Shown here piece after piece: positions 1-7,958 of a DNA stretch of 52,885 nucleotides. Under the pieces are notes generated by a model. That model saw nothing but the letters and a program-made list of their open reading frames with translations, ran no database searches and was not told the DNA's origin. Source of the stretch: Halosimplex carlsbadense 2-9-1 (GTDB lineage Archaea; Halobacteriota; Halobacteria; Halobacteriales; Haloarculaceae). Every line of letters begins with the position of its first letter. Position 1 is the stretch's first letter. The position numbers and the translations under genes were made by a program. The stretch spans positions 14,537-67,421 of the forward strand of contig NZ_AOIU01000008.1 of assembly GCF_000337455.1 (NCBI RefSeq), read 5' to 3'.

Positions 1-26
1 CCATCAGAGATGTGTATAAGAGACAG
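1..26 (+). other. Sequencing adapter remnant (Nextera mosaic end)
   Basis: Bases 8-26 read AGATGTGTATAAGAGACAG, the 19-base Tn5/Nextera mosaic end used in library preparation. The preceding seven bases are also probably not genomic. Reading frames running into it end in the familiar artefact peptides MYKRQ (plus strand) and VSYTHL (minus strand). True genomic sequence probably starts at base 27. Confidence 0.95.
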
Positions 27-581
27 GTCCACGCCGAACAGCCGCGCCACGGGTTCGAACCGGCCGACGGCGGCGAACAGCCGGTTGGCGACCGCCGGGA
101 AGTGGGGCTGGTCGGGGCCGTAGACGGGACCGAACCGCGGGACCACGACGGTCGGGTCGAGGTCGGCGATGGCGGCCTCGGCGCGCCGGCGCGCCGTGAG
201 GTACGCCTCGCGGACCAGCGGCGGTTTCGTCGACGAGGAGACGTAGACCACCCGGTCGACGCCCGCCCGCTCGGCCTCCAGCGCCGCCACGAGCGCGGAG
301 TCGCCGTTGATCCGCTCGAAAGTCACGCCCGCCGTCGGGGCCTCGTCGATGGTCCCGACCGAGTGGACCAGGCGGTCGGCGGTCGCGAGGCGGTCGCGCC
401 ACTCGTGGGGCGCGAACACGTCGGCCGCGACCCACTCGACGGCGCCCGTCCACGATTCGCGGTGTTCGGGAGCGGGCGGGCCACTGCGCGCGACGCTCGT
501 CACGTCGTGGCCGTCGGCGACCGCGCGTTCGCAGACTCGACGTCCGATGAAACCGTTGCCGCCGGTGACCAGGAGATGCAC
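27..581 (-). CDS. NAD-dependent epimerase/dehydratase, C-terminus cut by contig edge
   Basis: A reading frame of 185 visible residues with an N-terminal Rossmann fold. Residues 1-13 read VHLLVTGGNGFIG, with the glycine motif TGGNGFIG of extended short-chain dehydrogenases. Further on come a VVYVSSSTKP strand and REAYLTAR, where the usual YxxxK is YxxxR at Tyr127. That layout resembles the atypical NDUFA9-like/NmrA-like branch more than sugar epimerases. The start is a GTG; no in-frame ATG exists upstream and a GGAGG lies about a dozen bases before it. The frame runs straight into the adapter at base 26, so the last third of the protein is missing for a technical reason and not because of mutation. 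The substrate cannot be told. Confidence 0.85.
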
Positions 582-640
582 GTCGGAGCGCAGGCCTCCA
601 CGGTCATAAGCGCCACCCGGTGCGGTCGCTCACCGCCTCG

Positions 641-1408
641 TCAGGTCCGCTCGGCCGGCGTCGAACAGCGCAGACAGAGGATATCGTCGCCGGCCCAGTT
701 CACGTCCGCGGAGCCACAGGCCGGACACTCGTGGTTCGCGTTGCCGTACTCGGTGGTCCCGCGGGGAGCGGCGAGGTGGCCGTCGGCGACCGCTCGCTCG
801 ACGAGCCCGACGAAGCGCTGGCGCTTGTATTCGGCCCTGTGGGCGAGGAAGTCGCCGGCCGCGCTCGGGTCCGCGCCGTGCAAGTCCTCCCAGTCGACGG
901 CGATCTCGCCGTTGGCCCCGCCGCGAGCGACCTGTTTGATCGGGTCCGCCGCCGCCTGGAACAGCGGCGTCGTCCCCCAGTACTGCGCGTCGTCGACGGC
1001 GTCGTCGGCCTCGCGGTAGGCCGTCGCGGCCTCGTCGTAGGCGTCGCTCGCGCCGTCGAGACCGCCGGCGACGCGATAGTCCGCGACGAACTCCAGCAGG
1101 CAGGCCCGCTGGACTGGGTGGTCGAGCGCGGTCCGCAGGTCGCGGGCGACGGCGACGCCCTCGACCGCGCGATGGGTGGCTCGATCCGGGCGGTCGGCGA
1201 CGCGGTAGGCCACTGCGGCGACGACGAGGTACTGGAGTCCCTGGCCGACCCACCCCTTCTCGTCGGCCGCGAACGGGTCCAGATCCGGCCGCGGGTCGGC
1301 GAGCACTCGCCGGCCCGCTCTGGTGTACTCGTCGCCCGCTCGCTCGTACTCGCGGGCCGCAAGCGCCGCGACCGCCGCGTCGACGTGGCCGCCGTCCTGT
1401 GTCGGCAT
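641..1408 (-). CDS. Haloarchaeal conserved protein: helical repeat-like domain plus C-terminal zinc ribbon
   Basis: A 255-residue acidic protein. The first 190 residues are alanine-rich amphipathic helices that recall TPR-like repeats (for example AAVAALAAREYERAGDEYTRAG at the start, a typical TPR-like pattern). The C-terminus carries a zinc ribbon with Cys228, Cys231, Cys245 and Cys248 (CPACGS...LCLRC). No catalytic motif is visible. The ribbon suggests binding to nucleic acid or a protein partner. It is transcribed in the same direction as the epimerase fragment downstream, about 60 bases away. I do not recognise a specific function. Confidence 0.8.
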   Translation of the reverse strand: MPTQDGGHVDAAVAALAAREYERAGDEYTRAGRRVLADPRPDLDPFAADEKGWVGQGLQYLVVAAVAYRVADRPDRATHRAVEGVAVARDLRTALDHPVQRACLLEFVADYRVAGGLDGASDAYDEAATAYREADDAVDDAQYWGTTPLFQAAADPIKQVARGGANGEIAVDWEDLHGADPSAAGDFLAHRAEYKRQRFVGLVERAVADGHLAAPRGTTEYGNANHECPACGSADVNWAGDDILCLRCSTPAERT

Positions 1409-1460
1409 ACCCCGGCCAGGGACGGGACCGACTCCAACCTTCGTATTCTCGGCCGCCTTA

Positions 1461-2372
1461 CTACATCGCCTTGACCCAGCCGGGAACGGTCGCCATGCCG
1501 TCCTTGTCCGCCCAGCCGTGGTCGTGGAGGTACCCCTCCAGATCGTCGAACGCGAAGCCGAACTGCGCTTCGAGCGCTTCGATGTCGGCGCTGTAGCCGA
1601 CCTCGTTGAACCACTCGCACATGACGGTGAACTCCTCGCCGAAGCTCTCGTAGGCGTCCTCGATCGGGACGTGGACGGCTTCTACGTCGACGCCGGTCAC
1701 GTCGGAGAGCACGTCGGCAGTCTCTTCGAGCGTCTTCGAGTCGCCCGCGAGGTCGATCGACTCGCCGACGAACGCCTCGGGACGTTCGAGGGCGACGGCG
1801 GCGGCGTGTCCGATGTCGTCGTTGCTCACCATCTGGAGGGAGACGCCCTCCGCCAGCGGGAGCGCGAGCTGCCCGTCGTCGACGATGTCCTCGGCGAACG
1901 CCTCGAGGTTCTCGAAGAAGAAGACGGGCTTCAAGATCGTCCAGTCCAGGTCCGTCCCGCGGAGGAACTCGTCGATCTCGCCCGCCGAGTCGAAGTGCGG
2001 GACGCCCGTCTCCTCGTCGTGGCTGCCGACGCCGGAGAAGACGAAGTGGTCGACGCCCTCCTCGTCGGCGACGGTGGCGATGTTCTCGCCCTGCTCGACC
2101 TGCTGGTCGTAGCCCACGGCCCAGAAGTTCGTCATCGCGAACACCGCGTCGGCGTCACCGACGGGCCCGCGCAGCGACTCGGTGTCGTTCAGGTCGCCCT
2201 CGACCACCGTCACGCCGCGGTCTTCGAGCGCCGCCGCCGCATCGCTGCTCGCGTCGCGGGTGAGTCCCCGCACGTCGAACGCCGCCTCGCTCGCCAGCAG
2301 GTGGTCGACGACCGCGCCGCCCTGATTGCCTGTCGCTCCGGTCACCAGTACGCTCGTGGATTCGTCACTCAT
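1461..2372 (-). CDS. NmrA-like NAD(P)-binding protein
   Basis: A 303-residue atypical short-chain dehydrogenase. Residues 7-20 contain VLVTGATGNQGGAV, the GxxGxxG nucleotide motif of the NmrA/HSCARG group, followed by VVEGDLND (the base-binding Asp) and a WTILKP segment typical of NmrA proteins. The catalytic YxxxK of classical SDRs is not apparent, as usual for NmrA, whose members often act as redox sensors or as quinone/isoflavone-type reductases. I chose the ATG at 2372 (MSDEST) over upstream in-frame starts because the fold begins right after it and a TATA-like AACTTATGAG lies about 35 bases upstream, suggesting a leaderless or very short-leader transcript. Monocistronic; it diverges from rlmE. 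Confidence 0.85.
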   Translation of the reverse strand: MSDESTSVLVTGATGNQGGAVVDHLLASEAAFDVRGLTRDASSDAAAALEDRGVTVVEGDLNDTESLRGPVGDADAVFAMTNFWAVGYDQQVEQGENIATVADEEGVDHFVFSGVGSHDEETGVPHFDSAGEIDEFLRGTDLDWTILKPVFFFENLEAFAEDIVDDGQLALPLAEGVSLQMVSNDDIGHAAAVALERPEAFVGESIDLAGDSKTLEETADVLSDVTGVDVEAVHVPIEDAYESFGEEFTVMCEWFNEVGYSADIEALEAQFGFAFDDLEGYLHDHGWADKDGMATVPGWVKAM

Positions 2373-2546
2373 TGGCTCGTATATCGGTAGGGCGAGCGCA
2401 CTCATAAGTTTCAGGCGTCGTACATGATACCGGCTGACATCGATGCCACCGGGACAGCGCACGGCGGCCGGGAACGGCTCGCATCCGCCGACGCCCCGCT
2501 CCGAGCCAGTTATCCGTCTCGGTGGGGTATGCAGGGACAACTGACT

Positions 2547-3332
2547 ATGTCCGGGAAAGACGACTACTACAACAGGGCGAAACAGCAGGGCTACCGCGCC
2601 CGCTCGGCGTACAAACTCAAACAGCTAGACGAGACGGCCGGGCTGTTCGGACCGGGGAACACGGTCGTCGACCTCGGCGCCGCCCCCGGCGGGTGGCTCC
2701 AGGTCGCCGCCGAAGAGGTGAGCGACCGGGGGACGGTCGTCGGCGTCGACCGCCAGCGCATCGACCCGCTGGAGGACCACGACAGCGTCGAACTCGTCCG
2801 CGGCGACCTCACCGAGGCGTCGACCATCGACGAGGTCGTCGAGCGCGTCGGCGCCGACACCGGCGAGCGCCCGGTCGACGTGGTCATCTCGGACATGGCA
2901 CCGAACATGACCGGCGACTACGACCTGGACCACGCCCGCTCGGTCCACCTCGCCCGCCAGGCCTTCGAGGTCGCCGACCGCGTCCTCGATTCGGGCGGCG
3001 ACCTGGCCGTCAAGGTGTTCGACGGGAAAGATCTGGACGACCTGGAGGCCGACATCGAAGAACAGTTCGAGTACGTCCGGCAGGTCCGCCCCGAGGCCTC
3101 CCGGGACTCCTCGTCGGAGCTGTATCTGGTCGCCAAGAACTACCTGACGGCGCCGGTTCGTGAGGGCGACCGTGTCGAGGTCGAGATCGTCGATATCGGC
3201 AGCGAGGGCGACGGGATCGCCAAAGTCGACGGGTTCACGCTGTTCGTCTCCGGCGTCGAGGAGGGCGACACGCTGGAAGTCCGCGTCGGCGACGTGAAGC
3301 CGAACTTCGGGTTCGCCCAGCCGGCCGAGTAG
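2547..3332 (+). CDS. rlmE: 23S rRNA (uridine-2'-O-)-methyltransferase, FtsJ/RlmE family with TRAM domain
   Basis: A 261-residue protein that methylates the 2'-O of a conserved uridine in the large-subunit rRNA A-loop, using S-adenosylmethionine. The SAM motif VVDLGAAPGGW is at residues 40-50. The catalytic tetrad K-D-K-E fits Lys23, Asp116 (SDMAPN), Lys156 (LAVKVFDG) and Glu191 (SSSELYLV); the Asp-Lys and Lys-Glu spacings of 40 and 35 equal those of E. coli RlmE. Residues from about 202 onward form a TRAM RNA-binding domain (REGDRVEVEIVDIGSEGDGIA), a fusion characteristic of archaeal homologues and absent from E. coli. The start MSGKDDYYNRAKQ is the family's usual N-terminus; an ATG at 2529 would add six residues. 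It converges on the rio1 gene. Confidence 0.95.
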   Translation: MSGKDDYYNRAKQQGYRARSAYKLKQLDETAGLFGPGNTVVDLGAAPGGWLQVAAEEVSDRGTVVGVDRQRIDPLEDHDSVELVRGDLTEASTIDEVVERVGADTGERPVDVVISDMAPNMTGDYDLDHARSVHLARQAFEVADRVLDSGGDLAVKVFDGKDLDDLEADIEEQFEYVRQVRPEASRDSSSELYLVAKNYLTAPVREGDRVEVEIVDIGSEGDGIAKVDGFTLFVSGVEEGDTLEVRVGDVKPNFGFAQPAE

Positions 3333-3351
3333 GCCGCCGTTTGTCCCGCGG

Positions 3352-4206
3352 TCACTCCGCTTGCTCGTCGGGGATGATGTAGGCCTTCAGCTCGTCGGCG
3401 GTCACGTCGTGGCCCTGCCGGCCGAAGAAGGCGGCGACGTTCTCGCAGTCCCTGTCGAGGAACTCCTCGGCGTTGGGGTGGTGGACCGTCACGGCCTGGC
3501 CCAGGTCGATGACGTAGATGTGGTCGCCGTGGACGATCAGGTTGTACTCCGAGAGGTCGCCGTGGACGAGCCCGGCGTCGTGCAGCCGTCGCATGTACTC
3601 GCGGACCACCTCGTAGGCGGTTTCGGGGTTCTCCAGGTTCACCTCGGAGAGACGCTTGCCCCGCCCCTCCTCGGTGCCCAGGTACTCCATGACGAGGACG
3701 TTGCGCTCGACGGCGATGGGTTCGGGGACGAGCACGCCGGCCGTGCGGGCGCGTTTGAGGTTGGCGAACTCCTTGCGGACCCACGCGAGGACGACCTTCT
3801 TCTTGTCCGAGCCGATGCCCCGGAAGCGCGGGTCGCCGTCGAGGTAGCCGCGCATGTCGGTGAAATCGGAGGCGTTGATGCGGTAGACCTTGACGGCGAC
3901 CTCGGTGTCCTCGTCGCCCAGGGCGGTGTAGACGTTGGCCTCCTTGCCGGTGGAAATGGGGCCCCCGAAGGCGACGATGTAGTCGTCCTGAACGAGCTTG
4001 TAGAGGGCGGCGTAGGTGGCGTCGTCGAACACCGAGGCCTCGACTTTGAACTGCTCGGTGTTCTTGATTCGCTTGCGGAACTCGCTGAACTCCCGGTCGC
4101 GCTGGCGGGCAATCGTGTCGGCTTCGGTGTCCTCGACGTCGATCTCTTCGAACTCGTCACCGGGCGCGTCGGCCTCGTCGGTGTCGAGCAGGCGGTACTC
4201 CGGCAT
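3352..4206 (-). CDS. rio1: RIO1 atypical serine/threonine protein kinase
   Basis: A 284-residue RIO-type kinase. In eukaryotes Rio1 acts in late maturation of the small ribosomal subunit; archaeal homologues are thought to do the same. The flexible nucleotide loop STGKEANVY is at residues 85-93, the ATP-anchoring Lys at 106 (VAVKVYR), the catalytic loop HGDLSEYN at 215-222 with Asp217, and the metal-binding IDLGQAV with Asp234. All key residues are present, so the kinase should be active. The N-terminal 40 residues are very acidic. I chose the ATG at 4206 over a GTG five codons upstream. It lies 72 bases downstream of eif1A on the same strand, a pairing conserved in archaea that links translation initiation and 40S-type subunit maturation. 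Confidence 0.95.
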   Translation of the reverse strand: MPEYRLLDTDEADAPGDEFEEIDVEDTEADTIARQRDREFSEFRKRIKNTEQFKVEASVFDDATYAALYKLVQDDYIVAFGGPISTGKEANVYTALGDEDTEVAVKVYRINASDFTDMRGYLDGDPRFRGIGSDKKKVVLAWVRKEFANLKRARTAGVLVPEPIAVERNVLVMEYLGTEEGRGKRLSEVNLENPETAYEVVREYMRRLHDAGLVHGDLSEYNLIVHGDHIYVIDLGQAVTVHHPNAEEFLDRDCENVAAFFGRQGHDVTADELKAYIIPDEQAE

Positions 4207-4278
4207 GGTCAGCGGCGCCACCCGGCGCGCGAGGAGAAGATAGCCGGTGCGCGCCCGGCGGTGGTGTGGTCCTCCATG

Positions 4279-4566
4279 CTACTCCTGGATGTGCCCCTCC
4301 TCGCGCAACTGGTCGGCCTGTTGTTTCTCGTAGCGCCACGTGATGTCGCCCTTCTCGTCCTGCCAGTCCCACGGCTCGACGAGCACCACGTCGTCCTCGC
4401 GGATCCAGATGCGTTTCTGCATCTTGCCGGGGATGCGCGCGGTGCGGTTGGTCCCGTCCATGCAGCGTACCGCTACCCGGTTGGCCCCGAGCATCTCCGT
4501 GACGACGGCGAACACCTCGTCGTCGTCCGGCATCCGCAGGTCGGTTCGACCCTCGTTGTCGCTCAT
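4279..4566 (-). CDS. eif1A: Translation initiation factor 1A (aIF1A/eIF1A)
   Basis: A 95-residue OB-fold factor that binds the A-site region of the small ribosomal subunit and helps initiator tRNA and mRNA binding. The sequence shows the family's hallmark core [19 protein letters not shown] followed by [11 protein letters not shown] and [15 protein letters not shown], with the short basic N-terminal tail reduced in favour of acidic residues, as in halophiles. Length is typical. It is the first gene of a two-gene unit with rio1, about 72 bases apart. A TATA-like TTTTAACTTTT lies about 30 bases before the ATG, so the mRNA is probably leaderless. Confidence 0.97.
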   Translation of the reverse strand: MSDNEGRTDLRMPDDDEVFAVVTEMLGANRVAVRCMDGTNRTARIPGKMQKRIWIREDDVVLVEPWDWQDEKGDITWRYEKQQADQLREEGHIQE

Positions 4567-4590
4567 ACCCGACCGTTGACTCGGGAGACG

Positions 4591-4601
4591 TTTTAACTTT
4601 T
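4591..4601 (-). promoter_or_regulatory. TATA-like box of the eif1A-rio1 unit
   Basis: Read on the minus strand this AT-rich stretch is AAAAGTTAAAA, centred about 30 bases upstream of the eif1A ATG in otherwise GC-rich DNA. That spacing matches archaeal TATA boxes of leaderless transcripts. Confidence 0.6.
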
Positions 4602-4679
4602 GCAGAATCGGGATCGGCCTGCGCGCTGGCTCTCGTCGGCCCGCCGCCGGCAGCGGCGCCGATCCGTCGGCCGCTCGAC

Positions 4680-5600
4680 TCATCCGGCGACCAGATACAC
4701 CGCGGCGTAAGCGACGACCGCGAGGCTGACGGCCGCGAGGGCGGTCACGCCGGCCCGCCAGGTCCGAAGCCGGTCGAGCGACGGCGGCGCGACGCCGACG
4801 AACCCGACGGCGAGCACGCTGAAGACGAACTGATACGACACCTCCAGCGTGGGCGCGGGGAGCGCGAGCGCGGCCCCCGCGTAGGCGACGCCCAGCACCG
4901 CCCGGCGGTCGACGTGCGCGGCCGGGCGCTTCCCGGTGACCCGGAAGTAGGCGGCCAGCGCCAGCCAGACCGTCGCGAGTTCGACCCCGAACGCGCCGAG
5001 CAGGTGCAGCGTCGGATCCGCCGAGAGGACGACTCGTTCGGCGATCAGCGTCAGGTCGAACGGGTACAACAGCGCGGGCGGCTCCCCGGTGAGCAGGTCG
5101 CCGAAGGGGTGGGTGAACAGGCCGACGAACGCCGCGCTCGCCAGGACTCGCGGCGACACGTCCCGACGACGGGCGAGTTCGACGAGTCCGCCCGCGCAGA
5201 CGACGAACACCGCCGTCACCGCTCCGGCCAGTCCGCCGCTGACGGCGACCACGACCGGGACGAGCGCCGCGAACGCCGCGGCACCGGTCGCGCGCGCGAC
5301 CGATTCGGACCGCCCGACGAGCCAGGCCGCGGCGGTGACGACCGCGGCGACGGGAAGCGCGTGTGTGACCCCGCGGTGGACGCGGTTGCCGGCGTCCCAG
5401 AACGACTCGACGGGAATAGGCCCCGCTCCCGCCGCGGGCGCGACCAAGCCTGACAGGCCGTAGACCACGTCCACGTCGGGGAGCGTAGCGAACAGTCCCG
5501 CGAGAACGGCCACCTGCAGTGAGCGCTCCCGTGACCACCCCAGTCGGTCGGCCCCGACGGCGGCGATGGCGAACGCGAGACAGGCGTGGCCGACGAACAT
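4680..5600 (-). CDS. YdjM-like membrane-bound putative metal-dependent hydrolase
   Basis: A 306-residue multi-pass membrane protein. The N-terminus [13 protein letters not shown] with its early His, followed by [12 protein letters not shown], a HRGVTHALP segment and [13 protein letters not shown], matches the pattern of the YdjM/LexA-binding inner-membrane family (DUF457), whose His and Asp residues are thought to bind metal at the membrane face. About eight hydrophobic segments are visible. The enzyme's substrate is unknown in the whole family. The ATG at 5600 is preceded in frame by a GTG, which would add one residue. It stands alone upstream of eif1A, separated by about 110 bases. Confidence 0.85.
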   Translation of the reverse strand: MFVGHACLAFAIAAVGADRLGWSRERSLQVAVLAGLFATLPDVDVVYGLSGLVAPAAGAGPIPVESFWDAGNRVHRGVTHALPVAAVVTAAAWLVGRSESVARATGAAAFAALVPVVVAVSGGLAGAVTAVFVVCAGGLVELARRRDVSPRVLASAAFVGLFTHPFGDLLTGEPPALLYPFDLTLIAERVVLSADPTLHLLGAFGVELATVWLALAAYFRVTGKRPAAHVDRRAVLGVAYAGAALALPAPTLEVSYQFVFSVLAVGFVGVAPPSLDRLRTWRAGVTALAAVSLAVVAYAAVYLVAG

Positions 5601-5693
5601 CACGCTCGCTTCGCTACGCGGAGAGATAAGTGTCTCGCGGGATCCGATAGCACACTTCGCCGAGAATCACGGCACCGTCCGTCGAGCGTGCGA

Positions 5694-6020
5694 TTACTCC
5701 CCGTCGAGTCCGAACACCGACCGGATCTCGGTCTCGATCTCCTCGACGTACCGCTCCAGGATCGTCTCGACCTTCTCGTCGTCGGCGACGACGACACCGG
5801 ACAACCGGTCGGTGGGGTCGTCGGGGAGGTCGATCCGGAACTCGCCATCGCCTTCGTAGAACGGTTCGCTCTCGGCGAGGATCCGCTGGTCGATAGCGTG
5901 GATCAACTCCGAGTCGTAGCGGTCGTTCATCGTCTCGAAGGCGCCCTTGTACGCGCGCTGAAGTTCGGTGAAGTAGTTCGCGTACTTGTCCTCGAACTTC
6001 TCGGGGTCGAACTCGGCCAT
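5694..6020 (-). CDS. Small conserved haloarchaeal protein (DUF5783-like)
   Basis: A 108-residue, strongly acidic soluble protein beginning MAEFDPEKFEDKYANYFTEL. It is predicted mainly helical, with an N-terminal amphipathic region rich in aromatic residues and a C-terminal helix (DDEKVETILERYVEEIETEI) that could support dimerisation. It resembles the small halobacterial family I remember as DUF5783, but I cannot verify the name. No catalytic motif or signal peptide is visible. It lies just downstream of a small membrane-protein gene on the same strand (80-base gap). Confidence 0.8.
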   Translation of the reverse strand: MAEFDPEKFEDKYANYFTELQRAYKGAFETMNDRYDSELIHAIDQRILAESEPFYEGDGEFRIDLPDDPTDRLSGVVVADDEKVETILERYVEEIETEIRSVFGLDGE

Positions 6021-6100
6021 TGGCCCAAGACAGGGCCACCGCCGACAAAAGTCGTCCGTCTCGGCCGTCCCGCGACCGCCCGGCCGCACTCTGGCGCCGG

Positions 6101-6382
6101 TCACTCCTCGTCGCCGATCCCGAAGTCGACGTCCTCGACCGGTATCCGCGTGCGGTTCTCCGGGAACGCGAGCAGGAACAGCCCGCTCCCGACGATACCG
6201 GCGAAGACGATTCCCCCCGCCACCGTCGCGACCACCGTCGTCGGCATCGATCCCCCGTTCGACACGGCGACCGCTACCACGACCCCCAGCAACACCAGCG
6301 TCACCATCACCCCGAAGACGAACCCAGCCCCGAACAGTAGCTTTCCGTCGTCTGTCAGCGGTTGCGCCGGTTTCGTAGCCAT
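6101..6382 (-). CDS. Small two-helix membrane protein
   Basis: A 93-residue protein with a short polar N-terminus (MATKPAQPLTDDGKL), two hydrophobic helices (about residues 17-40 and 48-72) and an acidic tail ending in GIGDEE. The function is not recognisable. A clear TATATATA lies about 28 bases upstream, so the transcript is probably leaderless, and a 13-bp palindrome fills the space between TATA box and ATG. That makes this gene a candidate for repression. Confidence 0.75.
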   Translation of the reverse strand: MATKPAQPLTDDGKLLFGAGFVFGVMVTLVLLGVVVAVAVSNGGSMPTTVVATVAGGIVFAGIVGSGLFLLAFPENRTRIPVEDVDFGIGDEE

Positions 6383-6416
6383 ACGTGGCCCACGTTACTG
6401 CCTCTCGCATATATAT
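6383..6416 (-). promoter_or_regulatory. TATA box and abutting palindrome before the small membrane-protein gene
   Basis: Bases 6383-6395 read ACGTGGCCCACGT, a perfect palindrome around one central C, touching the ATG at 6382. Bases 6407-6414 hold TATATATA at the right distance for a leaderless start. A protein bound to the palindrome would cover the transcription start site. Confidence 0.5.
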
Positions 6417-6472
6417 CTGCCACCCGTCGCCGCCGCTCCCCGCCCCCGGTAGTCGTATCCCGCTGCGGTCGC

Positions 6473-6505
6473 CGTTCGATATATCGGTATGAAGTTTATC
6501 GAACG
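6473..6505. repeat. Perfect 9-bp inverted repeat
   Basis: CGTTCGATA at 6473-6481 is repeated inverted as TATCGAACG at 6497-6505 with 15 bases between. It lies in the 200-base spacer between two small membrane-protein genes on the minus strand, where it could be a 3' hairpin of the upstream gene or an operator. No gene is visible in this spacer. Confidence 0.6.
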
Positions 6506-6582
6506 ATCGGCGCCGCGCCGCTGCTCGTGGATTTCGACCGAGTACAGCCTCCTCTAGCGGGATCTGGGCTCGTCCGCGAGCG

Positions 6583-6804
6583 TCACTGCGTGGTCGGCAG
6601 GTACAGCATGGCGTAGGCCATGAACAGGAACCCGCTGATAGCGAATCCGACCAGATATGCGACCGGGCCGAGCGACGCGACTGCGCTCACCACTGGGCCG
6701 ACGGCCGCGGTCGGGTTCGAGGCGGTGACCGATGGGCCGACGACGAGCACCAGGGCTACGGCGACGAGCACCAGGTCGAACGCGTCGCGCTCCGCGACAG
6801 CCAT
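6583..6804 (-). CDS. Small two-helix membrane protein
   Basis: A 73-residue hydrophobic protein: MAVAERDAFD then two transmembrane helices (about residues 10-30 and 38-68) separated by a short loop (VTASNPTAAVG). The function is unknown; its size and layout are common among uncharacterised haloarchaeal membrane proteins. It diverges from the palindrome-controlled gene at 6926, with about 110 bases between them. Confidence 0.65.
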   Translation of the reverse strand: MAVAERDAFDLVLVAVALVLVVGPSVTASNPTAAVGPVVSAVASLGPVAYLVGFAISGFLFMAYAMLYLPTTQ

Positions 6805-6892
6805 CGACCGGAGACTCGGTAGCCGCCCTCATAGACCTCACGACCCGACGCCCCATTCCGCGCACCGTCCGTGCTACCGGAAACCACCCGCT

Positions 6893-6926
6893 GTTATATA
6901 CCGCGGTGTTTTAGGCATGCCTAAAA
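6893..6926 (+). promoter_or_regulatory. Promoter with 18-bp palindromic operator, DtxR/SirR-like box
   Basis: TTATATA at 6894-6900 is a strong TATA box. Immediately downstream, bases 6909-6926 read TTTTAGGCATGCCTAAAA, a perfect 18-bp palindrome. The arms TTAGGC/GCCTAA are close to the half sites used by iron/manganese repressors of the DtxR family. The palindrome covers the expected transcription start and contains one ATG (6917) and the first base of the second (6926). A bound repressor would block initiation. Confidence 0.7.
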
Positions 6927-7783
6927 TGATTGGACGAACGCTCACGGATATCAGGGCCGAGCTGGAGGGGCTCGCCGAGCCGTCGGGGGAGTACTACGTG
7001 CAGTGTGGGCGGACGGGCGAGCGACCGGTTCCCGTCGACGGCCGGCGGTTCCCGGACCGCGAGACGGCGGTGCAGGCGGTACGAGTGGCCCACGCCTACC
7101 GGGCGACCCTCCGGCGGTACGACCCGCGCGCGCCGTGGTACGATTTCGTGGTCTGTGAGAGCGACGCGGGCCCCTCAGACCGTGCATGGTCGTTCCCGCC
7201 GACCGCGGCGAGCGAGTCCCCCTCCCAACGCGCGCTGGTGGCGTACTGTCACGACCTGGCCGGAGCGGTGTTCGAGGCGCTGTCGGCGAGCGACCACGCC
7301 GGCGTCGAGCGCGCGGTGATGGACGAGTACCTCGCGGCCGCCGAGCGAACGCCCGACCGCGACCGCCTCTGTCTCCAGTTGCTCGCGACGATGGCGACCG
7401 AGTTGCAGTCGCGGCTCCCCGAACCGGCCCGCGCGGACGCCCTCCAGCGCGCCAGCGCGCACCTTCCCGCCACCGAAGGGAGCGCTCGCCCCGTCCGCGC
7501 CGCGCTCGCGCACCTCCGGTCGGTCGGACTGATCGGCGGCTTCGCCCTCGTCGACGGCCACTGGGACCGGCCCCGAGCGGTGACCGTCCGGGGCTACGAA
7601 CTCCAGCCCCGCGAGGGGCGCCTCCCGACGCTCCCGCTCTCGGCCGAGACGGTCCGCCGCACGGCAGGCTCCCCACGGGTCGCCGCGACCGCCACCCCCG
7701 TTGACGACGGCTGGCGGATCTCCCTCTCCGCCGCCGGCCCGACCGCCGGCTCGCTCGACACCGCGACGCCGGTCGACGGCTAA
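6917..7783 (+). CDS. Haloarchaeal conserved protein of unknown function, palindrome-controlled
   Basis: A 288-residue soluble protein; a second in-frame ATG at 6926 gives 285 residues and lies at the better distance (29 bases) from the TATA box for a leaderless start, so 6926 may be the true start. The N-terminal 80 residues (GEYYVQCGRTGERPVP, then FPDRETAVQAVRVAHAYRATLRRYDP) look like a conserved small domain seen in haloarchaeal proteins of unknown function. The middle is helical and the C-terminus is rich in Ala, Thr and Pro. No catalytic motif is evident. Its promoter carries an 18-bp palindrome of metalloregulator type, so a role in iron or manganese response is an inference from the operator only. 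Confidence 0.75.
   Translation: MPKMIGRTLTDIRAELEGLAEPSGEYYVQCGRTGERPVPVDGRRFPDRETAVQAVRVAHAYRATLRRYDPRAPWYDFVVCESDAGPSDRAWSFPPTAASESPSQRALVAYCHDLAGAVFEALSASDHAGVERAVMDEYLAAAERTPDRDRLCLQLLATMATELQSRLPEPARADALQRASAHLPATEGSARPVRAALAHLRSVGLIGGFALVDGHWDRPRAVTVRGYELQPREGRLPTLPLSAETVRRTAGSPRVAATATPVDDGWRISLSAAGPTAGSLDTATPVDG
6926..7783 (+). CDS. Haloarchaeal conserved protein, probably metal-regulated
   Basis: A 285-residue soluble protein starting MIGRTLTDIRAELEGLAEPSGEYYVQCGRTGERPVPVDGRRFPDRETAVQAVR, cited here only to mark its ordered N-terminal domain. Confidence 0.3.
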   Translation: MIGRTLTDIRAELEGLAEPSGEYYVQCGRTGERPVPVDGRRFPDRETAVQAVRVAHAYRATLRRYDPRAPWYDFVVCESDAGPSDRAWSFPPTAASESPSQRALVAYCHDLAGAVFEALSASDHAGVERAVMDEYLAAAERTPDRDRLCLQLLATMATELQSRLPEPARADALQRASAHLPATEGSARPVRAALAHLRSVGLIGGFALVDGHWDRPRAVTVRGYELQPREGRLPTLPLSAETVRRTAGSPRVAATATPVDDGWRISLSAAGPTAGSLDTATPVDG

Positions 7784-7958
7784 GCGCCGACGGCGGCGAT
7801 CTCCGGCCGTTCGCCCCTTTTCGTCGCTACCCTCTCCACTCGCCGGCCGTCGACCGATCCGCGGCGATAAACCGCATTCGGCTATATCGAACCGGCGCAG
7901 CCGCGCCGTGCCGGTCGCTCTGGACCGGTCGGATCGGCGGCGAAAACGGACTCGCGAG

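Noticed and set aside
12..1019. Long plus-strand open frame at the left edge
   Set aside because: It starts in the adapter and runs antisense to the epimerase and zinc-ribbon genes, with Arg/Gly-rich composition.
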